NCBI GenBank assembly: GCA_009733775.1
Contig: WOGZ01000462.1
Coordinates: 1 to 21,157 of the forward strand
Source: Alectoria sarmentosa
Lineage: Eukaryota > Ascomycota > Lecanoromycetes > Lecanorales > Parmeliaceae
Direction: 5' to 3'
DNA: 21,157 bases
Shown: piece after piece, positions 8,638 to 20,083 of the stretch
Numbering within the stretch: the first letter of the stretch is position 1
Layout of the letters: each line of letters starts with the position of its first letter
Made by a program: the position numbers and the translations under genes
The notes under the pieces: generated by a model
What the model was told of the DNA's origin: nothing
What the model saw: the letters and a program-made list of their open reading frames with translations, nothing else
The model's database searches: none

Positions 8638-9819
8638 TCAGCAATTGCTCTGGACTTTCTTTTCAGTGAGATTTTCGATTGCATGCAGTATCTGATACCT
8701 ACAGCCTGGATGGCGGGGTAGAGAATGCTCAAATATCATTTCGCTAACTACATAGAAGCGAAAAATAATAGGACACTGGCAACGAACATCCTTCCACCTT
8801 GTCCATAGTGAATCTAAATCATCAAAAGTGCCCTCAGCGTCTTGGACGTAGTCAAGAGTCAATTTTTGATAAAGCAAGCAGGCATTGGCTTTTCTCTTTG
8901 GATTGGATACAGAGTGATTACACGTGGCAATGCTGCGAATGCAAACGCCGTGACAACCCGGAAGGCTGAGAAGAAGAGACATCTGACAAATGAAGTAACA
9001 GCGGGCACCAAGACATTGGAATTGATTGCGTACACCGTCCCCCCAGGTCTTGAGTACCGACTGCAAATCATGGATCTCTTGCGAGTGTTTCAGTCTCCCG
9101 AGAGCTGAATAATCAAGCCTCTAGTATTACGCCAAGACATGTTTCACGACCGTAGGCATTGTTGTCGTTAATGTTGCTCTTGTAAGAATCATCGGTAACC
9201 AATTTTGCGAGTGCCTCGCCGTAATTCTGTATGACTTGGCATAATGAAGGTGAACTAACTAGTATCTTGAAATGTGTGTGGTACTCACGATATAATTTTG
9301 GTCGAGGAGATTCCCATTATCGGAAATCGCTGCCTTTTGTCCAGCAAAGGGTTTCGGTATTTTAATCCAGGTCGTCGACAAAGGCATAGCAGTATGTGAC
9401 GAGGGCATTAGTGAATTAAGTATGCGATGGCATCGTTTATTTAACTCCCGCATTATGGTGCTGCAGGGAATAAGGCAGATATCGAGGAACGATTCAGCCC
9501 CGACATTCTCTTCTCCACTGTTGGAAGTGGGCGGCGTATTTTGGGCGACGGTGGTGAAGGTTTCGAGGCTAGCAGAGACCTTTGATATTATAATAGACAA
9601 CCTGGTTGGCGCGTTAAATCAGGTGTGTCTGTCCATGTCTATGATTGAGGCGGTCTTACGGGGCTGTTGCGTTTGTGACACTTTTGACATCGGCGTAGCC
9701 GTGTTCAGCCTTGAGCTCGAGAATATCATTCAAGGCAGGGAGCTTCTGCCCTGTATTGGTCGCCAGACGAGGAAAAGGGATAATAGAAAAGGGAAGACGA
9801 GGGATTGCTTGGAGAGCAT
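8638..9819 (-). CDS. Candidate multi-exon gene for a secreted Cys-rich protein, family unknown; possibly frameshifted
   Basis: Not recognised. A consistent minus-strand model has exons 9819-9660, 9601-9289, 9226-9131 and 9060-8638. Introns are 58, 62 and 70 bp, with donors GTAAGA, GTGAGT and GTAATA, CAG acceptors, and branch-like CTGAT or ACTGA before the first and third acceptors; all three joins keep the frame. The start at 9819 gives a good signal peptide (MLSKQSLVFPFLLSLFLVW...), but that frame stops at 9730. The frame leading into exon 2 is shifted by one base, so a one-base loss (or sequence error) within about 9760-9730 is implied. Beyond that point the product would have about 300 residues, with at least 10 Cys in the last exon. 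Without the third intron the chain ends at 9113-9115. It converges on the LPMO gene, with stop codons 36 bp apart. No shared function can be claimed. Confidence 0.45.
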
Positions 9820-10483
9820 GAATACAGGTATGTTTCTGTTCGGAGGTGCTGATGGTAGTCAGAGCAGGAAATCTTCAGCAAATGAGCACCTGGCTGTGGG
9901 AAAGCTCTGTCAAGAAAGTATCAAGGAGAGGAATACTTGCGAATACCATGGCGGGTGGTGGTGGTCTTTATGGTAATGATGCCAGCACCAGAATCAAATC
10001 ATGCCCAGGGCGGTCGATTCTTCATTGGCCAGTTCTGTACATTGAATTCACAGGGGTTGACGGTTATGAGACAGTGAGTGCATGTACTTGACAAATTATG
10101 ATTGAGTCCCATGTCATGCAGACTTTGAACAGTGTCGACGTCAAAGTTGATGAAATAGGCAATCAATATTGTTGTTAGAACAGGCTACGCAGCGGAATAA
10201 TTAATATCCGAGTAGTACGAATAGTAGTAGATTATGATTACCATGAAGAACATAAAGAAGGAAACCATGCAGGCGGGCATGAATCAGTTAAATACACGAG
10301 GATGGGCCTCATGCTTTCATCAGATTCTTAGGAGTTTCATATCAAATGCCAATCAACCGAGGGATACCTTCCTCGGGTCATTTATCGGATTCACATGCTC
10401 CACTCGTGGTTGCATTAATAATATTTCATAAACGAATCAAACGAGGCAATTATCATCCTCACAACACTCTCTTTTCATTGTTT
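9820..10483. other. Intergenic region right of the candidate gene
   Basis: Composition is balanced at first and becomes AT-richer toward the right. Open frames on the plus strand (up to 81 codons beyond 9846) show no domain. It may contain the promoter of the minus-strand candidate gene. A GGTGGTGGT run lies at 9955-9963. No RNA gene or repeat was recognised. Confidence 0.45.
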
Positions 10484-10746
10484 CCCTTGATTCAATCAAG
10501 GACGAGACGTTTCCATCTTGTTGTATGGCTCATAAATCACATCAGGGGGTCTCTCCCTCATAAACACTCCCTCTGTTCAAAGATCACAAATCCATCTGAC
10601 TTAAAGCATTGTCATTGTAACAGGCTCACTTTCTGATTCCCTTTGATTATTTAACTTGAAGCACGAGACGTTTCCCTTAATTAATATGACCGTATAGGTC
10701 AATCTGAAGATTTATTCCCTCATAAAAACTTTCTCTGTTCAGAGAT
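10484..10746 (+). repeat. Diverged direct repeat, two copies of about 100-108 bp
   Basis: Copy 1 is 10484-10584 and copy 2 is 10639-10746. Both share ACGAGACGTTTCC (10502-10514 and 10663-10675) and a CTCATAAA(C/A)ACT..CTCTGTTCA block (10557-10579 and 10719-10740). The middles have diverged. Copy 2, closer to the AT-rich block, has lost more C and G than copy 1, as expected if mutation pressure rises across the boundary. Confidence 0.7.
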
Positions 10747-10810
10747 TTTCATTATATGCTCATCTTTCATAGGTCTTCCGCTCACATATTCAATAGGTCT
10801 TTTATATCAC

Positions 10811-10950
10811 TTATATGCCCGTAAGATTTTCGTATATTTATATATTCGTAAGACTTTCGTTGTCGCTTATTATTTGTAAAACTTTCATATGTCATTTATA
10901 TACTCATAAGATTTTCGTATATTTATATACTTGTAAGACTTTTATAGTCG
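10811..10950 (+). repeat. Decayed tandem repeat at the island's right edge
   Basis: Two copies with an 85-bp period (10811-10895 and 10896-10950, the second partial) share AAGATTTTCGTATATTTATATA followed by GTAAGACTTT..GTCGCTTA, with few differences. Within each copy a shorter unit of about 28 bp beginning (G)TAAGA-TTT recurs, giving five imperfect units in all. This is where the sequence turns from balanced to strongly AT-rich. Confidence 0.72.
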
Positions 10951-11648
10951 CTTAACTTTTAACCTTTATAAACTATTTAAATCTATTTTTTCTAATGATC
11001 ATTTTTTCGAAAATTATTATCACGACTATTTCGTGAATTGCTTTGATTATTTTCTTCGAAACTTTTATCGTCTTTATTCGAATTAATAAAGCATTTATTA
11101 ACGTAATGCTTAAATTTCTCACATTTTCAACATTGAATATACGATTTATCTTTGCGATCGATGTCGTTATTTCGATTTTTTTAATCTATTTCGTTATTCT
11201 GATAAGCTTTTTCTTTAACAATTATAATAACGATTCGAAACGTGTTTTATTCGACACTTCGAAAACGCTTTATTATAAATATCGAAGTCAAATTATTCGA
11301 TTAATCGAAAATATGTTTAATTATAACGTATTTCGTTTTTTAATAAACGTTTATCATTATCGTGATTATATATATATTTAACGATAACGCTTAAAATGCA
11401 ACATCTTTAATATTTATTTATAATTTCGTTAATATAGCGCACATTTAATTAATAAACTTATCGAATTTTTTATAATATTTATAAAAATTTTATAATAAAA
11501 ACATGAGACGATTTTTATCACTTAAATCATAAACGCGTTTTAAAACGTCTTAAATTTTTTTCGATAACTTTATTTTTATAATATGAATTTGTTATATCGA
11601 TTTTATATAATTAATAAATTAGAATTTATAAATTAAATTTATAATACT
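10951..11648. other. AT-rich stretch between the island and E1-right, no gene accepted
   Basis: The base bias is RIP-like. A 112-codon open frame (11043-11381, plus) is long for such DNA, but its Ile/Phe/Asn-rich product has no recognisable domain; it may be the remnant of a mutated coding sequence whose frame survived. No repeat partner was found in the window. Confidence 0.5.
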
Positions 11649-11852
11649 TATTAAAATTAACATAAAGTTATATTATATAAGTGTATTAAATAAGATAACT
11701 AAATGAGAAGAAAGTATATACATAAAAAAAAAACATTTATATAAAAATAAATGTCTCTATCAAGTCACGCTAAGTTCAATCGAATAATGTTAAAAAAATG
11801 TGATATTAAAGAAAAGTTAACTTTATTAAGAATGTAAAATACGCTCGTAATA
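11649..11852 (-). repeat. E1-right 3' LTR (204 bp)
   Basis: It aligns in reverse complement with 4105-4307 from end to end. On the minus strand it starts TATTACGAGCG (TG changed to TA, RIP-type) and ends TTTTAATA. A purine-rich tract AAAAAGAGAAAATAA (11867-11853 on the minus strand) precedes it and would have primed plus-strand DNA synthesis. Together with E1-left's LTR it forms a long-range inverted repeat enclosing 7.3 kb with the island. Confidence 0.82.
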
Positions 11853-12390
11853 TTATTTTCTCTTTTTAAAAAGCGATATTTCAACGTTATAAAGATCAAA
11901 GAAATGTGTTTATAACTTATTTTATATCTTCGAAACATTTAATTAATAATTATTTTCAATTAAAGAAAATTAACGATAATAACGATAATAATATATCGTG
12001 AAAAATTCGTTTATAACATCGTCGATATTATGATATTTTATTATTTTAAACATTTAAAAATAACGTGATTTAATGAAAAATTAACGTTATAATCGTCGTC
12101 GAAATATTTAAATATTCAATATCATTTAATACTTTATATTTCGAACGAAGAAAGAATCGTAAAAATTAAACGATATAATTAAATAAAATCTTTCGAATCG
12201 AATCGAACCGCAAACGCTAAACCTTATTTAAAATTTATATATATTTTAATAATGTTTTAAATAATCTTTTTTCGTAAGTTATTAAATATGTAATATTAAA
12301 TAAAATTAATAATAACGATAGCGAGATTTTAAAACGACGTTAAGAAATTTCGAAAAGTGTTTATAATGTGAATAATGAAAATCGCGTATT

Positions 12391-12562
12391 TGTTAAGACA
12401 ATATGAAAATATAATAGTGAGATATAAAAAGCTTGCTTGTTTTTACTTAAAAATCTAATTATTTATAATGCTAAGCTAAAAACCTTGCTGAGATACTTTC
12501 TTAATAAATAAATCTTTTTAATAAAATAAATATCTTATTAAGCTTATATGCTTATCGTAATA
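12391..12562 (-). repeat. E2 3' LTR (172 bp)
   Basis: It pairs without gaps with 19690-19861. I count about 27 differences, all transitions, in both directions, which is what RIP on two equal copies produces. On the minus strand it starts TATTACGATAAGC and ends CTTAACA; the start would originally have been TG. Length and ends are fixed by the target duplication outside both LTRs. Confidence 0.88.
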
Positions 12563-13058
12563 ACATTTTCATTAACAAAAAAAAAATATAACGATCTCGC
12601 TATAAAAGCATATTACACAATAAATAAATGCTTTTATCAAATTCGAGAATGTTTCTTAACTTTAAATTTTCTTATCTATTTATCGATCATAACACGATCG
12701 ATAAATAAATTCATTAATCAACAAAATCATAATATCATAATCGAGATATCGTAATCGACGATAACATAATAACGAGTTAACGAGACATTTCGATTATTGC
12801 GTCGACAAAATCTTTAATTCTCCGATTTTTTCGCAATGTTAGCGTGATAATAATGTTCGAAATATTCGTTATATTCGAAACAAAAATCGAAATCGTGATT
12901 TAACGTTCTTTTAAAACAATATTTAAAACAAAAATCATTATTAAAATTTAAACTCTCATAAAAATCTAAGTTTTTTAAAAAAATCGGCGTCGAGAAAAAA
13001 CAATTTTTGAAGCACGCTTCGAGATTAATAACGATATCAATAAAATGCGAATTGCTTT
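12563..13058 (-). other. E2 region between chromodomain and 3' LTR
   Basis: The pol frame continues past the chromodomain with a basic stretch (S-R-R-R near 12990) and a few stops, then becomes noncoding. No separate gene is apparent. The 68-codon open frame on the plus strand at 12548-12754 starts inside the LTR and is antisense to E2, so it is treated as chance. Confidence 0.5.
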
Positions 13059-16000
13059 TTTCTTATATTCTTTAATGAAATTTATTGAATTCTCGAGATT
13101 CTTGATATTGTATTATTTATCGTATATTAATTCATATTTTTTTCATTTGACGAGATATTCGATAACTACGTCACATTCTTTCCGCATAATTCTTTTATTA
13201 AAAAATCGCTTTACTTCGTAAGATTTCACAATATCAATATCATTCTCGACGAAAATAAACGATAAATAATTAAATCGTGAACGATTAAATGAATTAATAT
13301 CTAACGATGACGAAAGTTTCAACTGAACTATACTGAATATCGAATAAATTTTTCAATCTTTCGAAACTTTTAAGCGATAAATTAATCTTTCAACGTGCTT
13401 CAAGATTTTAAAAAAATCGACGTATTATTAAAATAATTTTTTGATAATATCGAGATTAACAAAAATGTTATAATTTTTATACAATCGTAAATACGCGAAA
13501 TTATCGACTTTAAAGAACATTAATTAATGATATCTATTATAATAATATTTGACGTTAACATTAATGAATAAAATAACGTCTTTTGCGAATTAACGAGCGA
13601 TTAAGAATTCGAACGTCTTCGATAACGACGACATTAACAAATCAAAAATCGTGTTAAACGTGAAATCATAAATCAATTCGTTGAGAATTTTTTCAATCAT
13701 TGAAAATAACGAATTATTGAGCAATGCTTGAAATCGCGAGAGAATCTTTAATCACAAAAAAGTCTTATCGAATATCGTGTGAATGTAAAATCGTATAACA
13801 ATTTTCATAATTTGATTCGTTCGCTCGCTATTATCATTTATTTGAAAATAATAAATTATAAAATAAAGTAAAACGACGTCGAGACGTTGAAAAAAAATGT
13901 TTTAAAGCTTTAATATAAACTTTCGATCTTTATTCGAGATAATAACCTTAAAAACACCTTAATTAATTATTTTCAATTTATCAAAAAGTGCGTATACTTA
14001 TTGCGCTGCTGATTAAATAACTTTATCAAATATATCGATTATTCGCTTAAAAAATTTGTTAATAACCGATAAAATAATATTTCAATCTTCTTTCGAGCTC
14101 GATAAAGCGAGAATAAAGTCGAATATAAACGTATAAAATGATATCAATGACGTCTTAATTAAATTCAACGAGTTATACAATTGATAACGTCTTATTTAAA
14201 ACATTTAACAATCGAGACAATGTCGAATATATTCTCGAAACTAATTAATAAAATCTCGAATATATTATAACTCGATAATAGTCTCATAACAGCGTTAAAA
14301 TCTCGAATGATCATTTTTATGTGTTAATTATAAAATTTCTTTAATAAGCGTTGTTGAAATGCATAATCGCTGATGCTTAATAACTTTATTTATATAATAA
14401 ATCAGATCGTCGTTTTTCGAAAAACCTTCTGAAAGTTTTTAAAAAATAAAAAAAGTTTTTTCTTGCTGAAGAATTTCTTTTAATAACTTTCGAGAAACAA
14501 AAAAAGTTTCTTCTTATCGAAGAATTCGAGGAACAAAAAAAGTTTCTTTTTGTCGAAGAATTCGAAGAACAAAAAAAGTTTCTTTTTATCGAAGAATTTC
14601 TTTCGATGACTTTTAAGGAACAAAAGAAGTTTCTTTTTATCGAAGAATTTCTTCAATAGCTTTCGAACGAGGCTCGAAATAAGAATCATGAGTAATAACT
14701 TTTACTACTTTCAAACGAGGCTCGAAATAAAAATCATGAATAATTATAAACTTTTCTCGAATAAAAGGAAACATAACGATATTTTCGTCGAGTTTTTCGT
14801 TGTTATCGATTTGCTATAAAAATCGAATATATCATCGATCGATAATATAATCTTCGATAAGACGTTTACGAAATTTCGCAAACATTGTTATTAAGAAATA
14901 AAAAGTTTCATAAAGCGCATTTAACTCTGAATATTTTAAATCAAAACATTTTTTATCATAATTCATATTTGTTAAGCGAGATAAAGCATTCAAAATTATA
15001 TATTCTTTTTCAAATTTATGCCTGACATCAAGTTTAAATTGTTTTAAAAACTATAAAACATATATGAGACGTACATTTATGCATATAATAAAAGAAATTG
15101 ATATAATTAACGATTGCTTTATAATATTAATAATCGCGAAATAATCGATTTAAATAATAATAATATGCTTTAACGACTTTATCAAATATCTAACCTTCTT
15201 AATAACTCAAACGAAATCGACGATTTCAAATTTCATAGATCAATAATTTTGTTCTGCAGTAGTTAAAAGTTTTAACAAAAACATAATCGATTATATAATC
15301 GTTCTCGAAGATTATTTATCGATAAATGTTTCGTTTTTAACATAAAAAATGACGACGCCGAAATCGAATTTCTTAAAAAAATCGAGATTTATTCAAAGAA
15401 TCTTATTGTCGTCGAAATATATTAAAATACAAGACTTGAAAAGCGCCTTTTAAAATTCACCAAAAGAAGTTTCTTTCGTAATCGAAACCATCGATAATTT
15501 TATCTTTAAAACATATGTTTTACGAGAATTATCTTTTATAAATGCTTTCTTGAAAAGAAAAATTTTCAAATTCTAAAAAAATCTTATCAATTGAACGTAA
15601 TAATAAACATATTATCAAAAATATTCAATTAAACCCAAATAATGCTTAAGACCTTCGAGGGTTTTAAAATATCGTAAACGATTTATAATCTTAAACTTTT
15701 TTTCGAAAATGACAAGATCGAGAAAATTGATCTTTTAATCAAATAAAACAACGTCGAAATAATCGAAAAAAACTTTCTTGACATTAATTAACATCTTATA
15801 TTTGACGAGCAACAAGAAAAGTTAACGCAAATAAAAAACGTGCTCGAAAAAGAATTTGAATTTATAAATAATGTCGTTAATATACGCTTTAACAAAATCT
15901 TTAATGAAACGAAGAATTTCATCGATTTGTCTTTATACGTAAGAAATTAAATTCATATTATTCATAATTAACACTAAAAATGTTTTCTATTCTCGATAAT

Positions 16001-16190
16001 TAATAACAATTTAAAAATATTAATAATCAAAATGTATTCGTTATTAATAAAAAAATGATGAAACGTTTAAAATTAATATATAAATGTATTTTTGAAGATT
16101 GACGATAATATTCGATTATAATGATATCGAATATACATCTCTAATCAATAAATCATTTAAATTTCGAATGTTAATGACTGCGCGACCTTT
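13059..16190 (-). pseudogene. E2 pol fossil: reverse transcriptase, integrase and chromodomain in one frame
   Basis: The landmarks I recognise all fall in one minus-strand frame over 3.1 kb. RT begins with KGRAVINIRNLND (16190 downward). The RT active site reads Y-I-N-D at 15884-15873, with the first catalytic Asp changed to Asn by G to A. It is followed by a conserved HV-LRQLF-LLVKY-like stretch. The integrase core has N-K-D-R-K-F near 13934-13917, where families show SDRD.KF, then the region equal to HPQTDGQSERTNQ, with stops in place of Gln. The chromodomain is at about 13223-13059 (SYEVKRFFNKR ... YNIKNLENSINLIKEY), with its Trp codons as stops. RNase H should lie between RT and integrase but was not traced. 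Stops match CAA, CAG or TGG mutated by RIP. It is inactive. Confidence 0.88.
14468..14748 (-). repeat. In-frame tandem repeat inside E2 pol (51-36-36-51 bp units, then 48-bp pair)
   Basis: Units starting GAAGAATT lie at 14468-14518 (51 bp), 14519-14554 (36), 14555-14590 (36) and 14591-14641 (51), and a fifth begins at 14642. They share CAAAAAAAGTTTCTTCTTATC-like ends. A second repeat of 48 bp follows (14661-14708 and 14709-about 14748, sharing ACGAGGCTCGAAATAA). Every period is a multiple of three, so the pol frame is kept. The unit encodes a Lys/Phe/Leu-rich peptide around D-K-K-K-L-F on the minus strand. The position, between RT/RNase H and the integrase core, suggests an expandable linker. 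Confidence 0.8.
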
Positions 16191-19100
16191 TCTTTTTTCG
16201 ATAAGATTATTCTTTTCTTTCGAAATGTTTTTTCAAATTATAAAGATCGAATAATTGAACGGCGTTAATTAAATAATTCATTTTAAACGTTCTTATTTAT
16301 AAAGCTCATTGAATATGCGATTTACGATTTTCTTATCGCGGAGACTTAATAAATAAACTTTTATTTCCTTATCACCGATTTTCTTCTCTTAATCTAATTT
16401 GAATGAAAATTTCATTTATTCGACTTTTGACACGTTAACAAACCCTTCATCTTATCAAAATGCAGAAAAATCGTTAATAAGTTCTATTAAAATATTTTTG
16501 ACTTCGTCGTTATTATAAACGATAATTTCGTTTAATAATCGCTCCTTTATTTCTACGAAAAGTTTTTTGAAAAATTTATAAAGAAATTTTAAAAGATTTT
16601 GAATAACGAGTGTAAAAGATTTTGAATTAAAAAAGTTAACGACTTAAAAAGAACCAAAATCGACGACCTGAAACGTCGAATTTTATATTGAAAAAAATAG
16701 CGACGATGTCATAACAACGACGATAAAAGCTTTTTTTAATCATTTTAACTTTTTTGAAAAAGTCGTGAAAACGTATTTTAAATTTAGATTCATTAAAAAA
16801 TAATTCTCATAATCAAACTTCGTGATAATGCCGAGACGAAATTTATATAAAATCTCGATTTAACGATTCGAATCATTTTTAACAAGAATAACGAAAACCT
16901 TATTATTTATTAAATGCGCGAAAAATACGACGTTTGTTTACTTCACAAACTCGAACATATAATCACAATCTTTTAATAACGAACGAATTTTCATAATTAA
17001 CATTAATCTTTCATTATGAAATAGGATTTTGATAATCGAAATAACATATATTTTTCTCTTAATAAATTAATTACGCTAACGAACAATAATTATAATAAAC
17101 GTTTTATAATTTATAATATAAATCTTTTCTTTGAAGACGTCAATAATGATTCTCTCAAATTTAATAAAATCGTTATCAATTAACATTTTGACACGCAGAT
17201 TATTAACGACGTGAATTTCTCTTTTAATATATGCAAAAACCTTATTTCTCTGATTATCAATTCTCGAAAAATAACATAAAATGATAATATATTCTAAAAT
17301 TTCATGCTATAACGATTCGACTCCTCGAACCTTTAATAACGACATTATTTTAATAAAAATAACATTAAATAAAAGTGCTATTAATCAAAAACGATCGATT
17401 AAAATAACTTCGTAATTAATATTTAAATATACGTCGTTTTCCTCGCCTACCTTAATAAATCTAATCTTTATTATAACATAATTTCAATTTTTAAAATTGA
17501 AATCGATATCTTAATCGACGATAAAAACTAATAATTTCACGATCCTAAATTCGCCGACAACCTAAAAAATTATTTTCGACTCGTCGAGATTAATTAAAAG
17601 ATTCTTCGACGAAAGCGCGAAATTCTTCGAAAACTTATTTGAACATTTAAAGCGAAAATGTTTATAAAAACGTGATTTAAACGAAAAGAATTTATCATAA
17701 TTATAATAAAAGATTTTAATATTAACGAATTCGACGAATTGCTGATTATGCGTGCTCGATAAATATTATTCATTATCGAAATAAACGTTATTATTATAAT
17801 CGTTTTATTCATTATATTAAAATTCATATTTCAAATCTTCTTAAATTTCGAAATAATAAATAAAAACATTCTCATTAAAATTCTGCTTCGCAAATTGAAA
17901 TTCATTAATTATCAATATTTAATAAATTGAAACCTTTGATCGAAAACTTAATTGTTGTTAAAATTGACGATCTTTGAAATTTTTATCGTCTTTTTTTGAA
18001 AATTCACGATAATTTTGAATTTTTTATTGTGAACGATTCGATAATATCGAAACGAACGCGTTTAATAAAGCGATAATTTATAAAGGTTAACGAGAAATCA
18101 ACAATTCTTAACGTGAAATTTCTGATTGTTGAGCGTAATTTGATTATTATTAATTAAAATAAACATTTGAATTATAAAAACGATAAGAAAATGTTTGATA
18201 ATCGAAATCTTATTGATCGAAAACTTATTAACTTTAATAAAATTAATACGATCGAGGTTGTTAATTAAGAAAAGAATTTTTATACTTATTAACATTTTGT
18301 TAATTTTGTCGACCTTGAATAAATCGAATAAGATTAAATACTTAACGATAATTCATCTCAAATCAAATGTCTTTTTTCATTTCGAGAATTTGAATAAAAG
18401 ATATTATCGTAATTATTGATGTAAATAAGTTAACGAATACACGTAACTCGATAATAATGTTTTGATAAATAAAGATTAACTAATTCTCGACATTGTCAAT
18501 ATTAATTAACTTAATATAACGAAATATTATTTACACATAAGCCGCGAATTCTCGTCGAGTTTTAACGTTATAAATATTATATTTCTTAATAATAAGATTA
18601 TAAAACGTTATTTTAATAAATTTTTTGAATCTTTTGATGATTGTTAAACATCATTTCTCGATATCGTTCTCGTCGACACATAAACTCACTCGCTCAAAAT
18701 TAAAAAGCTCGATCGTGTATCAGATAAGAGTCGAATCTTTTAAAGCGATATTGAGATTACTTCGAACAATAAACGCTTTCTTGATGATAACAAAATCTCG
18801 AATTCATTTCACAAACAAGATCGGGCTTTTATAATAAACATTTTTATTGATTATAACGATCTCGTCTTTTTCGTAAAACTTGTCAAAATGAGAATCGAAA
18901 TAATCGAAATTAATCGTATTTCATTTATTATTATCGTTGTCGTTGTTATTATTATTCGCTTCGCCGTCGATATCGAAAAGACTTAACGATTTTAAAGATT
19001 CGAAAGCTTTTATCGAAGCATAAGAATTTTATATAACGATATTAATTATTTGCGTGATGAAGTCACGAAGTTTTTGAGAGATCATCTATTTAATTATAAT

Positions 19101-19689
19101 TGAAGGTTTTAAATCGATTAACTTATTATATATTCCTTTTTCTGCCGAGATCGCTCTTATAATCTATTTTACGTTATTAAACGAATTTGAATTCGATTCG
19201 AATAACGTATTTGTTAACGAGATATAAGAAGAAGCTTCGATAAAAGAAAAATCTCACAATCTTCGCAATGCCTCGATATTTATTTCGAAAATTCTTAAAA
19301 CGATACGAAAGATAGATTTATCGAGAACTTAATTAATAAATCAAGAAAATGCTTTAATCGAATTTGATCTTATTCGAAAACGTTTTTCTCGTATTAAATT
19401 AAAAAGATCTCGACTGATTTATAATAAGCGAAAATTGATTTTAACGATATGATCGATAAATAAACGAATATTCTCGTTTATTAAATTTATATAAACGTGA
19501 TTATTATGAAAAAATTCTTCGAATTGAAAAACAAGAATAATTATGCTTTTAAAGATCGAATTCAAAACGATGATCGACGAAGAAGCCAGGTTTGCTAACT
19601 TTTAAAACTTATTAAGAAAATTATTAATAAAAAAACTTCTGAATCTTATTAATAATTAATTAACATTAATAAAAATGTTATTATTATAT
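16191..19689 (-). other. E2 gag/protease area, no domain confirmed
   Basis: By position this 3.5 kb between the 5' LTR and RT should hold gag and protease. It is AT-rich with RIP bias. Open frames of 65-77 codons occur at 17594-17827 and 18098-18295 (minus) and at 18195-18419 and 18625-18834 (plus); I could not match any to gag or to a protease active site. A local patch with more C and G, including GAAGCCAGGTTTGC, sits at 19580-19596 near the expected gag start and primer-binding area. No other gene is seen. Confidence 0.5.
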
Positions 19690-19861
19690 TGTTAAGATAA
19701 TATGAAAATATAATAATGAGATATAAGAAGCTTACTTGTTTTTACTTAAAAATCTAGTTATTTATAATGTTAAATTAAGAACCTTATCGAAATACTTTTT
19801 TGATAGGCAAATCTTTTTGATAAGGCAGATATCTTGTCAAGTTTATATGCTTATCGTGATA
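19690..19861 (-). repeat. E2 5' LTR (172 bp)
   Basis: This is the partner of 12391-12562. It keeps more C and G than the other LTR in its half toward 19861 (for example GATAGGCAAATC and GATAAGGCAGAT at about 19803-19828), so the unmutated LTR was clearly richer in G and C. It is directly followed by GTGTT, the right target duplication, and then E1 sequence. Confidence 0.88.
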
Positions 19862-20083
19862 GTGTTCGTTTAAGTTATAAATCGATACATTATCGTTATC
19901 GATCGATTTTACTATTGAAAAAATGACGTGAAAACGTACGCACAATAATCGAAAATTATATATAATTATTATCGCCCGTTGTGATAACGACGATTGTGAG
20001 AAAAAAAGAAAAAAGTGAAAAAGTGAATAATGAGACCTTTTTATAAATTAATCGTTAACTTAATCAAATAATATTTAATCTTC

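Larger units (their letters stand above)
12391..19861 (-). mobile_element. E2: full-length RIP-degraded Ty3/Gypsy chromodomain element nested in E1-right
   Basis: The element spans 7471 bp between two 172-bp LTRs. The target duplication is GTATT (12386-12390) and GTGTT (19862-19866), which differ by one RIP-type G to A change. On the minus strand the order is 5' LTR, gag/protease area (unread), reverse transcriptase, RNase H area, integrase, chromodomain, 3' LTR, typical of Ty3/Gypsy (RT before integrase). It differs from E1 in integrase, chromodomain and LTR, so it is a separate family. Its insertion postdates E1. RIP stops throughout mean it cannot move by itself. Confidence 0.9.

Noticed and set aside
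8842..9108. Plus-strand 88-codon frame overlapping the minus-strand candidate gene
   Set aside because: No splice context, domain or signal peptide; the opposite strand offers a multi-exon model with consistent phases.
4105..11852. A 7.7-kb DNA transposon with about 200-bp terminal inverted repeats carrying the LPMO gene
   Set aside because: The inverted repeats are the 3' LTRs of two convergent E1 copies; homology continues outward into purine tract, chromodomain and integrase on both sides.
14519..14641. Regular 36-bp repeats resembling a CRISPR array
   Set aside because: Units are directly adjacent with no spacers, lie in frame in a retrotransposon pol fossil, and the organism is eukaryotic.
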